Below are positions 32,957 to 42,250 of a DNA stretch of 64,000 nucleotides, one piece after another. The stretch is taken from positions 372,001-436,000 of the forward strand of contig NZ_JARWNX010000064.1 in the NCBI RefSeq assembly GCF_029868385.1, in the 5' to 3' direction. The notes under the pieces were generated by a model. The model was not told the DNA's origin. It saw only the letters and a program-made list of their open reading frames with translations, and searched no databases. The stretch is from Nocardia cyriacigeorgica. GTDB taxonomy: Bacteria > Actinomycetota > Actinomycetes > Mycobacteriales > Mycobacteriaceae. A program made the translations under genes and the position numbers. Every line of letters begins with the position of its first letter. Position 1 is the stretch's first letter.

Positions 32957-34216
32957 ATGCCCGAACCCATATCCGGTGCGATCTCCTACCATCGGGTCGT
33001 GGCAGGCCGAAGGCGTGGATGGTTCCGGTCATCCGGGAATACCGAGTGGATCGAGCAGGCTCGGCAGGCACTCGCGTCGGCGTTCCTCGATATGGACCGC
33101 CGCCAGAGCGTGGCCGAATCGGCGACCGTGGCCGCCGAGCAGATCTTCCCCGAGCGCGGTCTCGGCCGGCGCTGGGAACCGGTGCGGGCCCGCTGCTACA
33201 CCGCCGCCGACGCCTATCTGACCTTGACCGAGCAGCTCGACCAGGCCGAAGCCACCGGCGCCGCGGTGCCCCAGGGGCAGGCGAGGACCGCCGATGTGGT
33301 GCGCAGATTGACCGAGGCCGCGCACGGTGTCGACGAGTACTACCGCGGCAATCAGGCACAGCTGGAAGAGGCCGTCGCGGTGGTGGCGATGGTGCCGCGC
33401 CTGGCCGATCAGGTGACCGCGGCCGCGGCTTCGGTGCGCGGGCAGGCTGCCGAGTCCCCTTACGCGCATTATCGGTCGATCCGCCGCGCCTCGACCGCCG
33501 TCGATGAGGCGCTGATCACATTGCGTTCGGCCCGTGACGGGGCCGCGGTCGGCGCGGTGCGCGAGGCCGCCAACCGGCTGGACGCGGTGACCAAAGAGCT
33601 GGCAGATGCTTTGGCGCAGGCCCCATCTCGATCCGATGCCGCGAAGAACGCGATCACCTCGGTGCGGACCAGGCTGGCGGCCGTGCGTACCAGGGCCGAT
33701 GGCATCGCCGCTGCGTACTCGACGCTGCTGCGCGAGTTCAATGCTGCGAGTTCGGCGGATCTGGCCGACAATGAGCGGGAAAGCCAGCGGGCCATAGCCG
33801 CCGCGGACGACGCCCTGAGCGGGGCCCGCGCGGCGGCGGCCGAGAACGACCCGGAGTTAGCCCTTGAACTGACCACTACCGCGCGCGGCAACCTCGCCGC
33901 GGCCGAACAGCAGGTCGATGCCGTCACCAAACGGCTGACGCTGCTGCGTGAGGTCCGGGAGAAGCCGCAAGACAAGGCCGAGGCCGTACGATTCCGGCTG
34001 CGGGACGCGCAGATGCTCGCGGTGGGCCGCGGGCTCGTCACCGAGTGGGGATCGGTACTGGACGCGCAGGCGGAACGGATCGATCGGGTGACGGGTGCGC
34101 TGACCGGGCGGCACCCCGACTATTGGGCATATGTGACCGAACTCGACGCCGTCGCCGAGTTCATCGCGGGCGTAGTGGATCGCATGAGAAAACAGCAAGG
34201 ACCACGACGAGAGTGA
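32957..34216 (+). CDS. Helical coiled-coil protein of Ter-linked operon, unknown
   Basis: 419 aa, strongly Ala/Glu/Arg-rich and predicted almost wholly helical, with long coiled-coil-like stretches from about residue 110 to 350. No signal peptide, membrane segment or catalytic motif seen. It is first in an operon with the C-C lyase (14 nt gap), the PRTase-StiP fusion and the HAD phosphatase, so it may be a scaffold or regulatory subunit (inference). ATG 32957 has no Shine-Dalgarno, and a TATAAA (32948-32953) sits only 3 nt before it. A start at GTG 32999 is therefore possible. Confidence 0.65.
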   Translation: MPEPISGAISYHRVVAGRRRGWFRSSGNTEWIEQARQALASAFLDMDRRQSVAESATVAAEQIFPERGLGRRWEPVRARCYTAADAYLTLTEQLDQAEATGAAVPQGQARTADVVRRLTEAAHGVDEYYRGNQAQLEEAVAVVAMVPRLADQVTAAAASVRGQAAESPYAHYRSIRRASTAVDEALITLRSARDGAAVGAVREAANRLDAVTKELADALAQAPSRSDAAKNAITSVRTRLAAVRTRADGIAAAYSTLLREFNAASSADLADNERESQRAIAAADDALSGARAAAAENDPELALELTTTARGNLAAAEQQVDAVTKRLTLLREVREKPQDKAEAVRFRLRDAQMLAVGRGLVTEWGSVLDAQAERIDRVTGALTGRHPDYWAYVTELDAVAEFIAGVVDRMRKQQGPRRE

Positions 34217-34230
34217 GGGGTGGGGAGACG

Positions 34231-35442
34231 ATGACCGCAGGCATCGCCGTCAAGCAGGAAGTTTCCCTGCGGAAACGGATACTGCTGCGCCATTTCCGGC
34301 AGCTGGAGGGGCCGGACGCGCGCACGCTCTTCTATCGTCAGCCCGAGGCCATCGGCGGTCAGACCGATCGTGACCTGCTGGCCGTCGCCCTCGGCGCGAC
34401 CCTGTACGCGCCAGCCACGCGGGCAGATCTGACCGCGACCATCGGTAAGCGGGCGGCCCGAGGGGTGTGCTCGATGGTGATCGATCTGGAGGACGCCGTC
34501 GCCGATCACGAGGTGGAATCTGCCAAGGCGCAGGCGGTGCGCACCCTCGACGAACTCGCGGCGGGCCTTGATCCCAATCCGATGCTGTTCGTGCGGGTGC
34601 GTGATGCCGACACCATCGTCGAACTCGCCGAACAGCTCGGGCCGGGCGCCGAGGTGCTGACCGGTTTCGTCTTCCCGAAGTTCGATTCGGCGTCCGGTTC
34701 GAAATATCTTGCCGCGCTGGAACATGCGCGCGCCCTGCTGGATCGGCCGCTGTACGGGATGCCGGTGCTGGAATCGGCGGCGCTGGTGCATCGGCAGACG
34801 CGGGACGCCGAACTCACCGAGATCGCCGCGCTGTTGGCCGAACACCGTGATCACGTGCTGGCCGTGCGGGTCGGTGCGACCGATATGTGCTCGACCTTCG
34901 GCATTCGACGTGATCGCGATCTGACCATCTACGACGTGCGGGTGGTCGCCGATGTGATCGCCGATATCGTCAACTATCTCGGCCGCGCCGACGGCACCGG
35001 TTTCGTGATCACCGGGCCGGTCTGGGAGTACTTCGCCGACCACGAGCGGATGTTCCGGCCGCTGCTGCGTACGGCGCCGTTCGAGGAATCCGATGCGGTG
35101 CCGTTCCGGCGCTACCTGGTCAGCCGCGATCTCGACGGTCTGCTGCGTGAGATCACGCTCGACCGCGCCAACGGTATCCAGGGCAAGACGGTGATCCATC
35201 CCTCGCATGTGGCGGCCGTGCACGCGCTGTCGGTGGTGACCCATGAGGAGTACTCCGACGCCCTCGACATTCTCCAGGCCGATGTGGGCGGGGTCGCGGC
35301 GTCGGAATATCGGAACAAGATGAACGAGATGCGTCCGCATCGCAGCTGGGCGCGCCAGACATTGCTGCGCGCGCGAGTGTTCGGGGTGGCCAACAAGGGA
35401 GTGTCGTTCGTGGATCTGTTGTCGGCGTTGGTCACGGTATGA
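34231..35442 (+). CDS. HpcH/citrate-lyase-like C-C bond lyase, Ter-associated
   Basis: 403 aa TIM-barrel enzyme of the HpcH/HpaI aldolase/CitE superfamily, in the Ter-linked C-C bond lyase branch. Metal-site and active-site segments are MVIDLEDAVADHEVESAK, FVRVRD, FVFPKFDSASG, MPVLESA and IQGKTVIHPSHVAAV. GGGGAG lies just before ATG 34231. The stop overlaps the next start (ATGA at 35439-35442). In Ter-linked systems this lyase is predicted to make or trim a carbon chain used in a nucleoside-like metabolite; the actual substrate is unknown. Confidence 0.82.
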   Translation: MTAGIAVKQEVSLRKRILLRHFRQLEGPDARTLFYRQPEAIGGQTDRDLLAVALGATLYAPATRADLTATIGKRAARGVCSMVIDLEDAVADHEVESAKAQAVRTLDELAAGLDPNPMLFVRVRDADTIVELAEQLGPGAEVLTGFVFPKFDSASGSKYLAALEHARALLDRPLYGMPVLESAALVHRQTRDAELTEIAALLAEHRDHVLAVRVGATDMCSTFGIRRDRDLTIYDVRVVADVIADIVNYLGRADGTGFVITGPVWEYFADHERMFRPLLRTAPFEESDAVPFRRYLVSRDLDGLLREITLDRANGIQGKTVIHPSHVAAVHALSVVTHEEYSDALDILQADVGGVAASEYRNKMNEMRPHRSWARQTLLRARVFGVANKGVSFVDLLSALVTV

Positions 35443-37994
35443 GCGGCTCGCAGTCGGATTCGAAGAGCTCGCGGGAGAAGCGGGCGTCGGATGGCGCACC
35501 CACCGGCGATAGCGCCGGTGCGGGTACGGCCTGGGCGACGCGGCATCTCGGTATCGAACTACAGCACGACCGGTCTTACCGGCACGGCGCGGAACCCGGT
35601 GCGCTGCCCTCGGAGCTGTCGATCGAATCGCTGATCAAGCCCGGTCTGCGGCGTAATCCGCGGCGCGCGCACCTGCTGGTGTCCACAGTGCTCGGCAAGC
35701 ATCTGCCGACCGATCCGCGGGTGGTGCTCGACGCGGGCAACCGGCTCGGTGATCTGGTGCGCGCCGCGCTGGGGGAGCGCGCGGCGGTGGTGCTCGGATT
35801 CGCCGAGACCGCCACCGGCCTCGGGCACTGTGTGGCGGCCCGCATCGGCGCCGCCTGCTATCTGCATTCGACCCGGCGCGAGGTGCCACTCGCCGATACG
35901 TTGACCGGATTCGAGGAGGGCCATTCGCACGCCACCTCGCATCTGTTGCAGCCGGCACCCGCCGATATCTTCGTCAACGATCTGCCACTCGTGCTGGTGG
36001 ACGACGAGATCTCCACCGGCGCCACCGCGATGGACGCCGTGCGCGCGCTGCACGCCTTCGCGCCCCGAGCGCACTATGTGCTGGCCTCGCTGGTGGATAT
36101 GCGCACCGAAGCCGATCGCGCCGGATTCGAGGCGGCGGCACGGGAACTCGGCGCCCGCATCGACACCGTCTGTCTGGCGTCGGGGCGGACGATGCTGCCC
36201 GAAGGTCTCATCGATGCCGTCGCGAGCCTGCCGGAACCACAGCTCAATCCGGTGGCGCCGCAGCGTGGCTCGGTTCAGCGCTGCGAACTGCCCTGGCCCG
36301 CCGACGTTCCCGAGGGTGGGCGGCACGGAATCCTGCATTCGGACACCGCGGCGTTCGACGCGGCCGTCGACGCGGCGACCTCGACGTTGCGTGACCAGCT
36401 GGTGGCGGAGTTCGCCGATCGTCCGGTGATCGTGCTCGGGCACGAAGAGTTGATGTATCTGCCGCTGCGCCTCGCCGTCACCCTCGCCGATTCGGGTATT
36501 CCGACCAGGTACCAGACCACCACCCGCTCCCCGGCCTACGTGCTGGACGAGCCCGGATATCCGCTGCGCCGCGGATTCCGCTTCACCGCACCGGAATCCG
36601 GGCAGGATCAGCCGCGCTACCTGTACAACGCGCATTGGGCCGAAGACTTCATCGCCGAACTCGACGCCTGGACCGGTGATGTGTCCGAAGCCGATTCGGT
36701 ATCGGGTGCACCGGTGCTGGTGGCCGTGCTCGACGCGCCCGCCGACACCGAGGAGCTGATCGCTTCCGGTGGTCTGGTCGACGTGCTCACCGCGTCGGGT
36801 GCGGACGTACTGCTCGCGGTGCTGCCCGGTGCCGACCCGCGCGTGTTGCACGCGGGCCGTGCGGCGGGTCCGAGGCCCCTGTACGGTCCCGAATTCGGCT
36901 CCTACGCGCGTGAAGACGTCGCCTGGCTGTTGAAGGACCTCTCCGAGGCCGACCTGGAGGCCGATGTCACCGAGCGGGAGCCGCGGATTCAGGCCGGTAT
37001 CGCGCATTACGCGGAGTCGCTGCCGATCGAATACCAGCCGGATGCGCAGTATCGCGAACTGTTCGATCGCGTGCTCGCCGACAGTGCCAACCGGTTGGCG
37101 CTCGCGGTCGGTGTGGTGGCGGAGCTGGTCGTGGCCGAGCGCGGTACGGATATCGTGCTGGTGTCGCTGGCCCGCGCGGGTACGCCGGTCGGGATTCTCA
37201 TGCGCCGGTGGTTGCTCGACGGCCGCGGTCCGGGGGTGCGGAGCCTGGATGTGCCGCACTACGCGGTGTCGATCGTGCGCGATCGGGGCATCGACGCGGC
37301 GGCGCTGGATTATCTGGCGCGCCATCATGATCCGGCGTCGGTGGTGTTCGTGGACGGTTGGACCGGTAAGGGCGCCATCACCCGCGAGTTGTCCGAAGCT
37401 CTCGACGCCTATCACGCGGCTGGCGGCCCGCGGTTCGACGACGACCTCGCCGTGCTCGCCGATCCGGGCCACTGTGTGCGCACCTACGGCACCCGCGACG
37501 ATTTCCTCATCGCCTCGGCATGTCTGAATTCGACCGTCTCCGGGCTCATCTCCCGCACCGTCCTCAATGACGAGCTGATCGGACCCGGCGAATTCCACGG
37601 CGCCAAGTTCTATCGCGAACTGGCCGCCGACGACGTCTCGGGACGCCTCATCGACACCGTGACCGGTGCCTTCGACGCCGTACGCGATCAGGTGCCCGGT
37701 GCCCTCGCCGCCCTCCGCGCCGGTGACCGCACCCCGACCTGGGCGGGGTGGGCCTCGGTGGAGCAGGTGCGGGACGAATACGGCGTGTCCAGCGTGAATT
37801 TCGTGAAACCCGGTGTCGGTGAGACCACCAGGGTGCTCTTGCGCCGGATGCCGTGGCGCGTGCTGGTCCGGGAGCCCGACGCTCCCGAGCACGCCCATAT
37901 CCGCCTACTCGCCGCGGCCCGCGGTGTACCGGTCGAGGTCGTCGAGGACCTGACCTATTCGTGTATGGGACTGATCAAGGATGTGCAGCAGTGA
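35439..37994 (+). CDS. Fused PRTase-TRSP-StiP-PELOTA protein, Ter-associated
   Basis: 851 aa. Residues about 35-250 form a phosphoribosyltransferase domain with PRPP-binding VLVDDEISTGATAMD (185-199). Residues about 270-480 hold the TRSP domain, whose name-giving motif TRSP is at 362-365 in a TTTRSPAYVLDEPGYPLRRGF context. Residues about 485-790 form the StiP domain (called a cysteine protease or second PRTase-like domain) with VLVSLARAGTPVGILMRR and FVDGWTGKGAI. The last ~55 residues, ending DLTYSCMGLIKDVQQ, are a PELOTA-like RNA-binding domain. Relatives often have these on two genes; here they are one polypeptide. It overlaps both neighbours (ATGA before, GTGA after). Confidence 0.82.
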   Translation: MSGSQSDSKSSREKRASDGAPTGDSAGAGTAWATRHLGIELQHDRSYRHGAEPGALPSELSIESLIKPGLRRNPRRAHLLVSTVLGKHLPTDPRVVLDAGNRLGDLVRAALGERAAVVLGFAETATGLGHCVAARIGAACYLHSTRREVPLADTLTGFEEGHSHATSHLLQPAPADIFVNDLPLVLVDDEISTGATAMDAVRALHAFAPRAHYVLASLVDMRTEADRAGFEAAARELGARIDTVCLASGRTMLPEGLIDAVASLPEPQLNPVAPQRGSVQRCELPWPADVPEGGRHGILHSDTAAFDAAVDAATSTLRDQLVAEFADRPVIVLGHEELMYLPLRLAVTLADSGIPTRYQTTTRSPAYVLDEPGYPLRRGFRFTAPESGQDQPRYLYNAHWAEDFIAELDAWTGDVSEADSVSGAPVLVAVLDAPADTEELIASGGLVDVLTASGADVLLAVLPGADPRVLHAGRAAGPRPLYGPEFGSYAREDVAWLLKDLSEADLEADVTEREPRIQAGIAHYAESLPIEYQPDAQYRELFDRVLADSANRLALAVGVVAELVVAERGTDIVLVSLARAGTPVGILMRRWLLDGRGPGVRSLDVPHYAVSIVRDRGIDAAALDYLARHHDPASVVFVDGWTGKGAITRELSEALDAYHAAGGPRFDDDLAVLADPGHCVRTYGTRDDFLIASACLNSTVSGLISRTVLNDELIGPGEFHGAKFYRELAADDVSGRLIDTVTGAFDAVRDQVPGALAALRAGDRTPTWAGWASVEQVRDEYGVSSVNFVKPGVGETTRVLLRRMPWRVLVREPDAPEHAHIRLLAAARGVPVEVVEDLTYSCMGLIKDVQQ

Positions 37995-38827
37995 AACCGC
38001 CCCGAAGACAGGTGCTGGTCGCCACCGACCTGGACCGCACCATGATCTACTCCCGCAACGCGTTCAGCACCGACGATGAACTCGCCACCGTCTGCGTGGA
38101 GCATCTGGAGGGCGCGCCGCTGTCGTATATGACCACCACCGCCGCCGCACGGATGCGGACCCTCACCCGGCCCGCGGCCGTCGTCCCCACCACCACGCGC
38201 ACCATCAAACAATTCGGCCGCATCCAATTGCCCGGCGCGCCTTGGCGCTATGCGATCACCAGCAATGGCGGCAATATCCTGGTCGACGGTATTCCCGATA
38301 TGCGCTGGCGGATCGATATCGACGCCGAGGTCCGCGCCGGTGGCGCAACGCTCTCCGCGATCAGCGCCGAACTGCGCTCCCGCATCGATGAGAGCTGGGC
38401 GCCGAAATTCCGCATCGCCGATCACCTGTTCTGCTATCTGGTCGTCAAACCGAAGGCCGTCCCGGAGGATTTCCTCGCCGAATGGGATGCCTGGTGCCGC
38501 CCGCGCGGTTGGTCCGCCTCCCAGCAGGGCCGCAAGATCTACACCATGCCCCTGGCGGTGTGTAAGAGCCGGGCCGTCGCCGAAGTCCGGCGTCGTCTCG
38601 TCGAATCCGGTGAACTCGCCGATACCGCAACCACTCTCGCCGCCGGTGACGGCGCCCTCGACGCCGAGATGCTGCGCGCCGCCGACTCCGCGATCCGTCC
38701 CCGCCACGGCGAACTGGAGCTTCTCAACTGGACCCATCCCAACCTCACCGTCACCGCGGCATCGGGAATCATGGCCGGTGAGGAAATTCTCGACTGGTTC
38801 ATCGAGGCGGCGCCCGCGGCGGCGTGA
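37991..38827 (+). CDS. HAD-family phosphatase, Ter-associated
   Basis: 278 aa. Motif I DLDRTMI holds the nucleophile Asp, motif II is the TTT region, and GDGALDAEML is the motif IV acidic region; a C2-type cap lies between. The GTG at 37991 overlaps the previous stop (GTGA), so it is coupled to the PRTase-StiP fusion. As last gene of the operon it could dephosphorylate a phosphoribosylated intermediate (inference). Confidence 0.82.
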   Translation: MKPPRRQVLVATDLDRTMIYSRNAFSTDDELATVCVEHLEGAPLSYMTTTAAARMRTLTRPAAVVPTTTRTIKQFGRIQLPGAPWRYAITSNGGNILVDGIPDMRWRIDIDAEVRAGGATLSAISAELRSRIDESWAPKFRIADHLFCYLVVKPKAVPEDFLAEWDAWCRPRGWSASQQGRKIYTMPLAVCKSRAVAEVRRRLVESGELADTATTLAAGDGALDAEMLRAADSAIRPRHGELELLNWTHPNLTVTAASGIMAGEEILDWFIEAAPAAA

Positions 38828-38920
38828 AGGAATAAGGGTGACCGTATCGCGCGGATACCGGCGGGTTTCCCGCTATGTTGACCAGGCAACTCATTCGTCG
38901 GACAGCGATACGGAGTAACC

Positions 38921-39316
38921 ATGGGTATGACTCGGAATGTTGTCGGTATGTCGGTGATCATCGCGGGCGCCGCGACGATGATCACGCTTTCGGCCGGTTC
39001 GGCGGTTGCGGAGCCGCGGGACTGTGTGCTGAACCAGTGGCCGACCGGCGCGTCGGCACAATGCGGAGGCGACGGCACCTACATCCTGGAAGTGGATTGC
39101 CTCGGCGTGAACCTGGCCCACGGTCAGCCGTTCGGGCCCTACAACAAATCCGTCACCGGCTTCGCCGGAGACCCCGCCAGTCGCCCGAGCCGCGATTGTC
39201 TGATGCCAACCACGCTGGGGCAGATCGGGATCGCGACCGGTGTGCGGATCACCCAGGTGCCGACTCGCCCCGGCCTGCCGGACAACGCCTGGGAGTACGA
39301 CCCGGGACGGCGCTGA
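38921..39316 (+). CDS. Small secreted protein, unknown
   Basis: 131 aa. A clear Sec signal peptide (hydrophobic core VVGMSVIIAGAATMITLSAG, cleavage about after AVAEP) is followed by a ~100 aa mature domain with four cysteines (C at about 40, 48, 60, 93), likely two disulfides. I do not recognise the family. Lies 93 bp after the Ter-linked operon in the same direction but has its own gap. Confidence 0.6.
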   Translation: MGMTRNVVGMSVIIAGAATMITLSAGSAVAEPRDCVLNQWPTGASAQCGGDGTYILEVDCLGVNLAHGQPFGPYNKSVTGFAGDPASRPSRDCLMPTTLGQIGIATGVRITQVPTRPGLPDNAWEYDPGRR

Positions 39317-39620
39317 CGTCCAGGTAGCGACCACATGGCAGATGTCGGGAATCGAGCGGAAGATGTCGTATCCGACACTGCTGGTCGATCCGGCTCGATC
39401 GTAGGCTGCTGAGGGTCACTACTTCTTTCCCCCGAGATCCCATGAGGGGGAAACCGGCACACCACGCTCTGGTCCGTGCCGTTGCCTTCGGAGTCGATAT
39501 GCCTGCTCTCACCACCGCGAACATCAACGACCCCGGCTGGACCCGGACCATATCGGCAGATCGGTTCCTACTATCTCGGCGGCGGCTCCGACGGCATCCG
39601 AATCGGCGATCGGCCCTGTC
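39317..39620. other. Gap without clear gene
   Basis: 304 bp. Two small overlapping ORFs (39442-39624, 39476-39724) lack coding character. An inverted repeat ATCGAGC...GCTCGAT is present with a wide spacing. No promoter or terminator is obvious. Could be the upstream region of the DUF4254 gene. Confidence 0.4.
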
Positions 39621-40154
39621 ATGACACCCCGGCCGGGGTGGCGCGGCAAGAGCAGATCGCCGCTGATCTTGTGCCCCGAGGTCGGCCGATCGACCGCGGT
39701 CGGGAGGCTGCCGAACGCCAGTGAACTGCTGTGCGCGCTCGGTGGCCGGAACCTGCACGGCCGCCTGTGCCACCTGGCGCACGACCTGGCCGATCTGCAC
39801 GCCCTGACCTATTCCCGGCCGTCCACCGATGGATCGGCCACGAAACGACGCGATGAGCTGATCGCCGATATCAACGCCTGGGCGGCCGTGCACCTACCCC
39901 TGCCTGCCGTTGGTGCGCGCGCACACCGGGAAACCCTCGGCGACACCATCGACCGAATAGCCGCCGTAGCGGCCCGCGCCTTCCACCTGCTGATGACCGA
40001 CGACCCCGCCGGAATCCGGGTGCACACCGCATGGACCCGCCTGGCCGAACTGGAACTCGCCTACGGCGACCTGGTCCGCGAACTCGACGACGGCCGCCGC
40101 TACCTCCCCCGCCGCGAGCCGAAACCCCGCCCCGCCCCCTGCCACCTCCCCTGA
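39621..40154 (+). CDS. DUF4254 domain protein
   Basis: 177 aa. From about residue 48 on it carries the actinobacterial DUF4254 signature: HDLADLHALTY, RRDELIADINAWAA, TLGDTIDRIA and RLAELELAYGDLVRELDDGRRYLP (each cited briefly). Helical, cytoplasmic, function unknown. The N-terminal 45 residues are not conserved in my recollection, so the true start may be further in. Confidence 0.7.
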   Translation: MTPRPGWRGKSRSPLILCPEVGRSTAVGRLPNASELLCALGGRNLHGRLCHLAHDLADLHALTYSRPSTDGSATKRRDELIADINAWAAVHLPLPAVGARAHRETLGDTIDRIAAVAARAFHLLMTDDPAGIRVHTAWTRLAELELAYGDLVRELDDGRRYLPRREPKPRPAPCHLP

Positions 40155-40228
40155 CTGCGCCCAATACTGCTGCTGGCCGTTGCAGGCCACGGCCGCTCGA
40201 ATGCCCCGTGGCCACTAAAGCTCCCGTA

Positions 40229-40246
40229 TGTCCAATCGATTGGACA
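40229..40246. promoter_or_regulatory. 18-bp perfect palindrome, operator candidate
   Basis: TGTCCAATCGATTGGACA, fully self-complementary, 23 bp before the start codon of the HTH protein at 40270. Position and symmetry fit a dimer-binding operator of that protein. Confidence 0.65.
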
Positions 40247-40269
40247 CTCGGGCGACGGTGAGGCACACT

Positions 40270-41076
40270 ATGGCCGTGTCCGATCACCCCTACCGTGTCC
40301 GAATAGCTGGGAAGGCAGTCGGTTTGGCCCGCGAGCGTGCGGAGATCACCGACATCGTGTCTCGTAGTGTGGTCGCCGAGGCCATCGCCGTGATGCGCGC
40401 GGAGGGTCTGAGTGACCGAAGAATTGCCACGGAACTGGGTGTCAGCAAGTCCTCGATCAAGGCGATGGCGGTCCGGCCCGCGCCCGCGGATCGGGATGTC
40501 GCGGCCCAAGTCGAGCCGCTGCGCCGGATGGTGTGGGTCGATGTCGCGGATACGACTGATCAGCACTGGCTGATCGAGGATGACCATCTTCGTAGTTACG
40601 AACGGATGCTGCTGCACGGCATCACGCCAGAACTGACCTCACCGACGGATCTGGCGGTCACGGACGCACGGGAATACGTGCAGGTGACCACGGGCCGACG
40701 AATCCTGGTCTACTCCCAGACTCGCTGGAACGGTCGGCCGAATCCGGCGTCGGAGTCGGGCGGTGATCAACGTGGGCGTTATCTCGTCGAACAGTGCCCT
40801 GGCCTCGACCGGGGTGTATGCGCTGCCAAGCACACACCCGTCGCTCTCGACGAGATCGGCCTGGACGAGGGCGACGATCTCTACGGGGATGGTTGGCCGC
40901 AACGCCGCCCGACCGCGCACCAGGTGTGGAAGCTGATCACGGCGGCCATCGAGGACACCCACCAGATCTTCGATCCTTCCTATCCGGAGTGGGAGATCAA
41001 GCGCCGCCGTGGCACCACGGACCGCTACCTCGAGCGCGCCGATCGCCGCTCGGCTCGCCGCGTCGACGCCGATTAG
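40270..41076 (+). CDS. HTH protein, unknown function
   Basis: 268 aa. A resolvase/sigma-type helix-turn-helix (EGLSDRRIATELGVSKSSIKAM, positions about 43-64) sits near the N-terminus. The rest (about 80-268) is a domain I do not recognise, with several Trp and His residues and an Arg-rich end. ATG 40270 has GGTGAGG about 7 nt upstream; the in-frame ATG at 40228 lies inside the upstream palindrome and is rejected. Codon use is slightly less extreme than its neighbours, which may point to acquisition from elsewhere. Confidence 0.65.
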   Translation: MAVSDHPYRVRIAGKAVGLARERAEITDIVSRSVVAEAIAVMRAEGLSDRRIATELGVSKSSIKAMAVRPAPADRDVAAQVEPLRRMVWVDVADTTDQHWLIEDDHLRSYERMLLHGITPELTSPTDLAVTDAREYVQVTTGRRILVYSQTRWNGRPNPASESGGDQRGRYLVEQCPGLDRGVCAAKHTPVALDEIGLDEGDDLYGDGWPQRRPTAHQVWKLITAAIEDTHQIFDPSYPEWEIKRRRGTTDRYLERADRRSARRVDAD

Positions 41077-41153
41077 CTTGCACGACACGACAACCGATAC
41101 CTGTCCATCGATCGAACTATCGAACTCGTCTCATCCGAACACATGGAGGAAGC

Positions 41154-41462
41154 ATGGAAATCGCAACTCGGGAAGAACTCGTCGCCGGTATCGCCGAAAT
41201 CATCGAAGAAGTGACCGGCATCGAACCGTCCGAAGTGACCATCGACAAATCGTTCGTCGACGATCTCGACATCGACTCGCTCTCCATGGTCGAAATTGCC
41301 GTTCAGACCGAGGACAAGTACGCCGTCAAGATCCCCGACGAAGACCTCGCCGCTCTACGCACCGTGGGCGACGCCGTCGACTACATCCAGAAGCTCGCTT
41401 CCGAGAACTCCGAGACCGCCCAGGCCATCCGCGAGAAGTTCGAGGCGAACAAGCGCAACTGA
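41154..41462 (+). CDS. acpM: Meromycolate-extension acyl carrier protein (AcpM-like)
   Basis: 102 aa. The phosphopantetheine site DDLDIDSLSMVEIAV has its Ser at about residue 41. The flanking IIEEVTGIEPSEVT and YAVKIPDEDLAALRTVGD agree closely with mycobacterial AcpM, including the C-terminal helical extension beyond an ordinary ACP. GGAGGA lies 5 nt before the ATG. AcpM carries growing meromycolate chains for FAS-II. It is usually encoded with fabD and kasA/kasB; here it stands alone, so it may be a second copy. Confidence 0.9.
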   Translation: MEIATREELVAGIAEIIEEVTGIEPSEVTIDKSFVDDLDIDSLSMVEIAVQTEDKYAVKIPDEDLAALRTVGDAVDYIQKLASENSETAQAIREKFEANKRN

Positions 41463-41489
41463 CCGGAGCTTCGATGCGCGGCGTGTCGC

Positions 41490-42248
41490 TCAGTACTGCT
41501 GGCCGGCGAGTTGCTGGGCGACCACGCCCTGGATGCGTTGTAGGCCCGGCACTGTCATACCGCTCTGCAACTGTCCTTCGATGGTGCGTACCAGTGCGGA
41601 ATCGCTCATCACCTTCTCGCTGGACTGGATCAGTACGGTGCCGGCGCCGGTGAAGTCGAATTGGCGTTCTTCGCCGGAGTTGACGCCGAAGCGGGCGGCG
41701 CCCGCGGCGAGGAAGCTGGTGACCCAGCGCTGGTCGTAGTGGTGGCTGGGGGAGGGGCAATCGGCCCAGCCGACAAGGGATTCCGGGTCCACTCGCAGCG
41801 GCGGTTCGGCGAACATGACCGGGCCGTTGGAGGAGGCGAGGAACTTGCCGGTGCCGATGAGGGTGAGGAAGCCGGGGACGATGGACTGGTTCAGCGACAG
41901 ACCAGGCTCGAAGGCGAGCAGGTTGGCGGCGCGGATGGTGAGGTTGCCGTCGTCGAGGTCATAGGAGTTGATGTCGTAGCCGCGGTCGCCGATGATCAGC
42001 TTGCCGTGACCCTCGGCCACGACATAGTCGCTGGTGAACAGTGGTGCGGAGAACTGCTGCGACACCATGTGCATCAGCGAACCCTGTAAACCATGGGTGA
42101 GCAGCTGGAACTGGATCTGTCCGTAGTAGGCGATCATCGCGCCCTTGCGCATGAACCACGGCTTGGTCAGGTCGATGCAGTACGCGTAGCTGTTTCCCGG
42201 GATGTTGTCGCTCTCACCGAGATTCATCGGGTTCAGGATCTGGCTCAT
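41490..42248 (-). CDS. AIM24 family protein (1 of 3)
   Basis: 252 aa beta-rich AIM24-type protein. The strand pattern MIAYYGQIQFQ, GHGKLIIGDRGYDI, NLLAFEPGLSL and the C-terminal FDFTGAGTVLIQSSE are family features. Start ATG 42248 lies 2 nt after the stop of the preceding paralogue. AIM24 proteins accompany TerD in bacterial stress loci; molecular function unknown. Confidence 0.8.
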   Translation of the reverse strand: MSQILNPMNLGESDNIPGNSYAYCIDLTKPWFMRKGAMIAYYGQIQFQLLTHGLQGSLMHMVSQQFSAPLFTSDYVVAEGHGKLIIGDRGYDINSYDLDDGNLTIRAANLLAFEPGLSLNQSIVPGFLTLIGTGKFLASSNGPVMFAEPPLRVDPESLVGWADCPSPSHHYDQRWVTSFLAAGAARFGVNSGEERQFDFTGAGTVLIQSSEKVMSDSALVRTIEGQLQSGMTVPGLQRIQGVVAQQLAGQQY

Positions 42249-42250
42249 GA

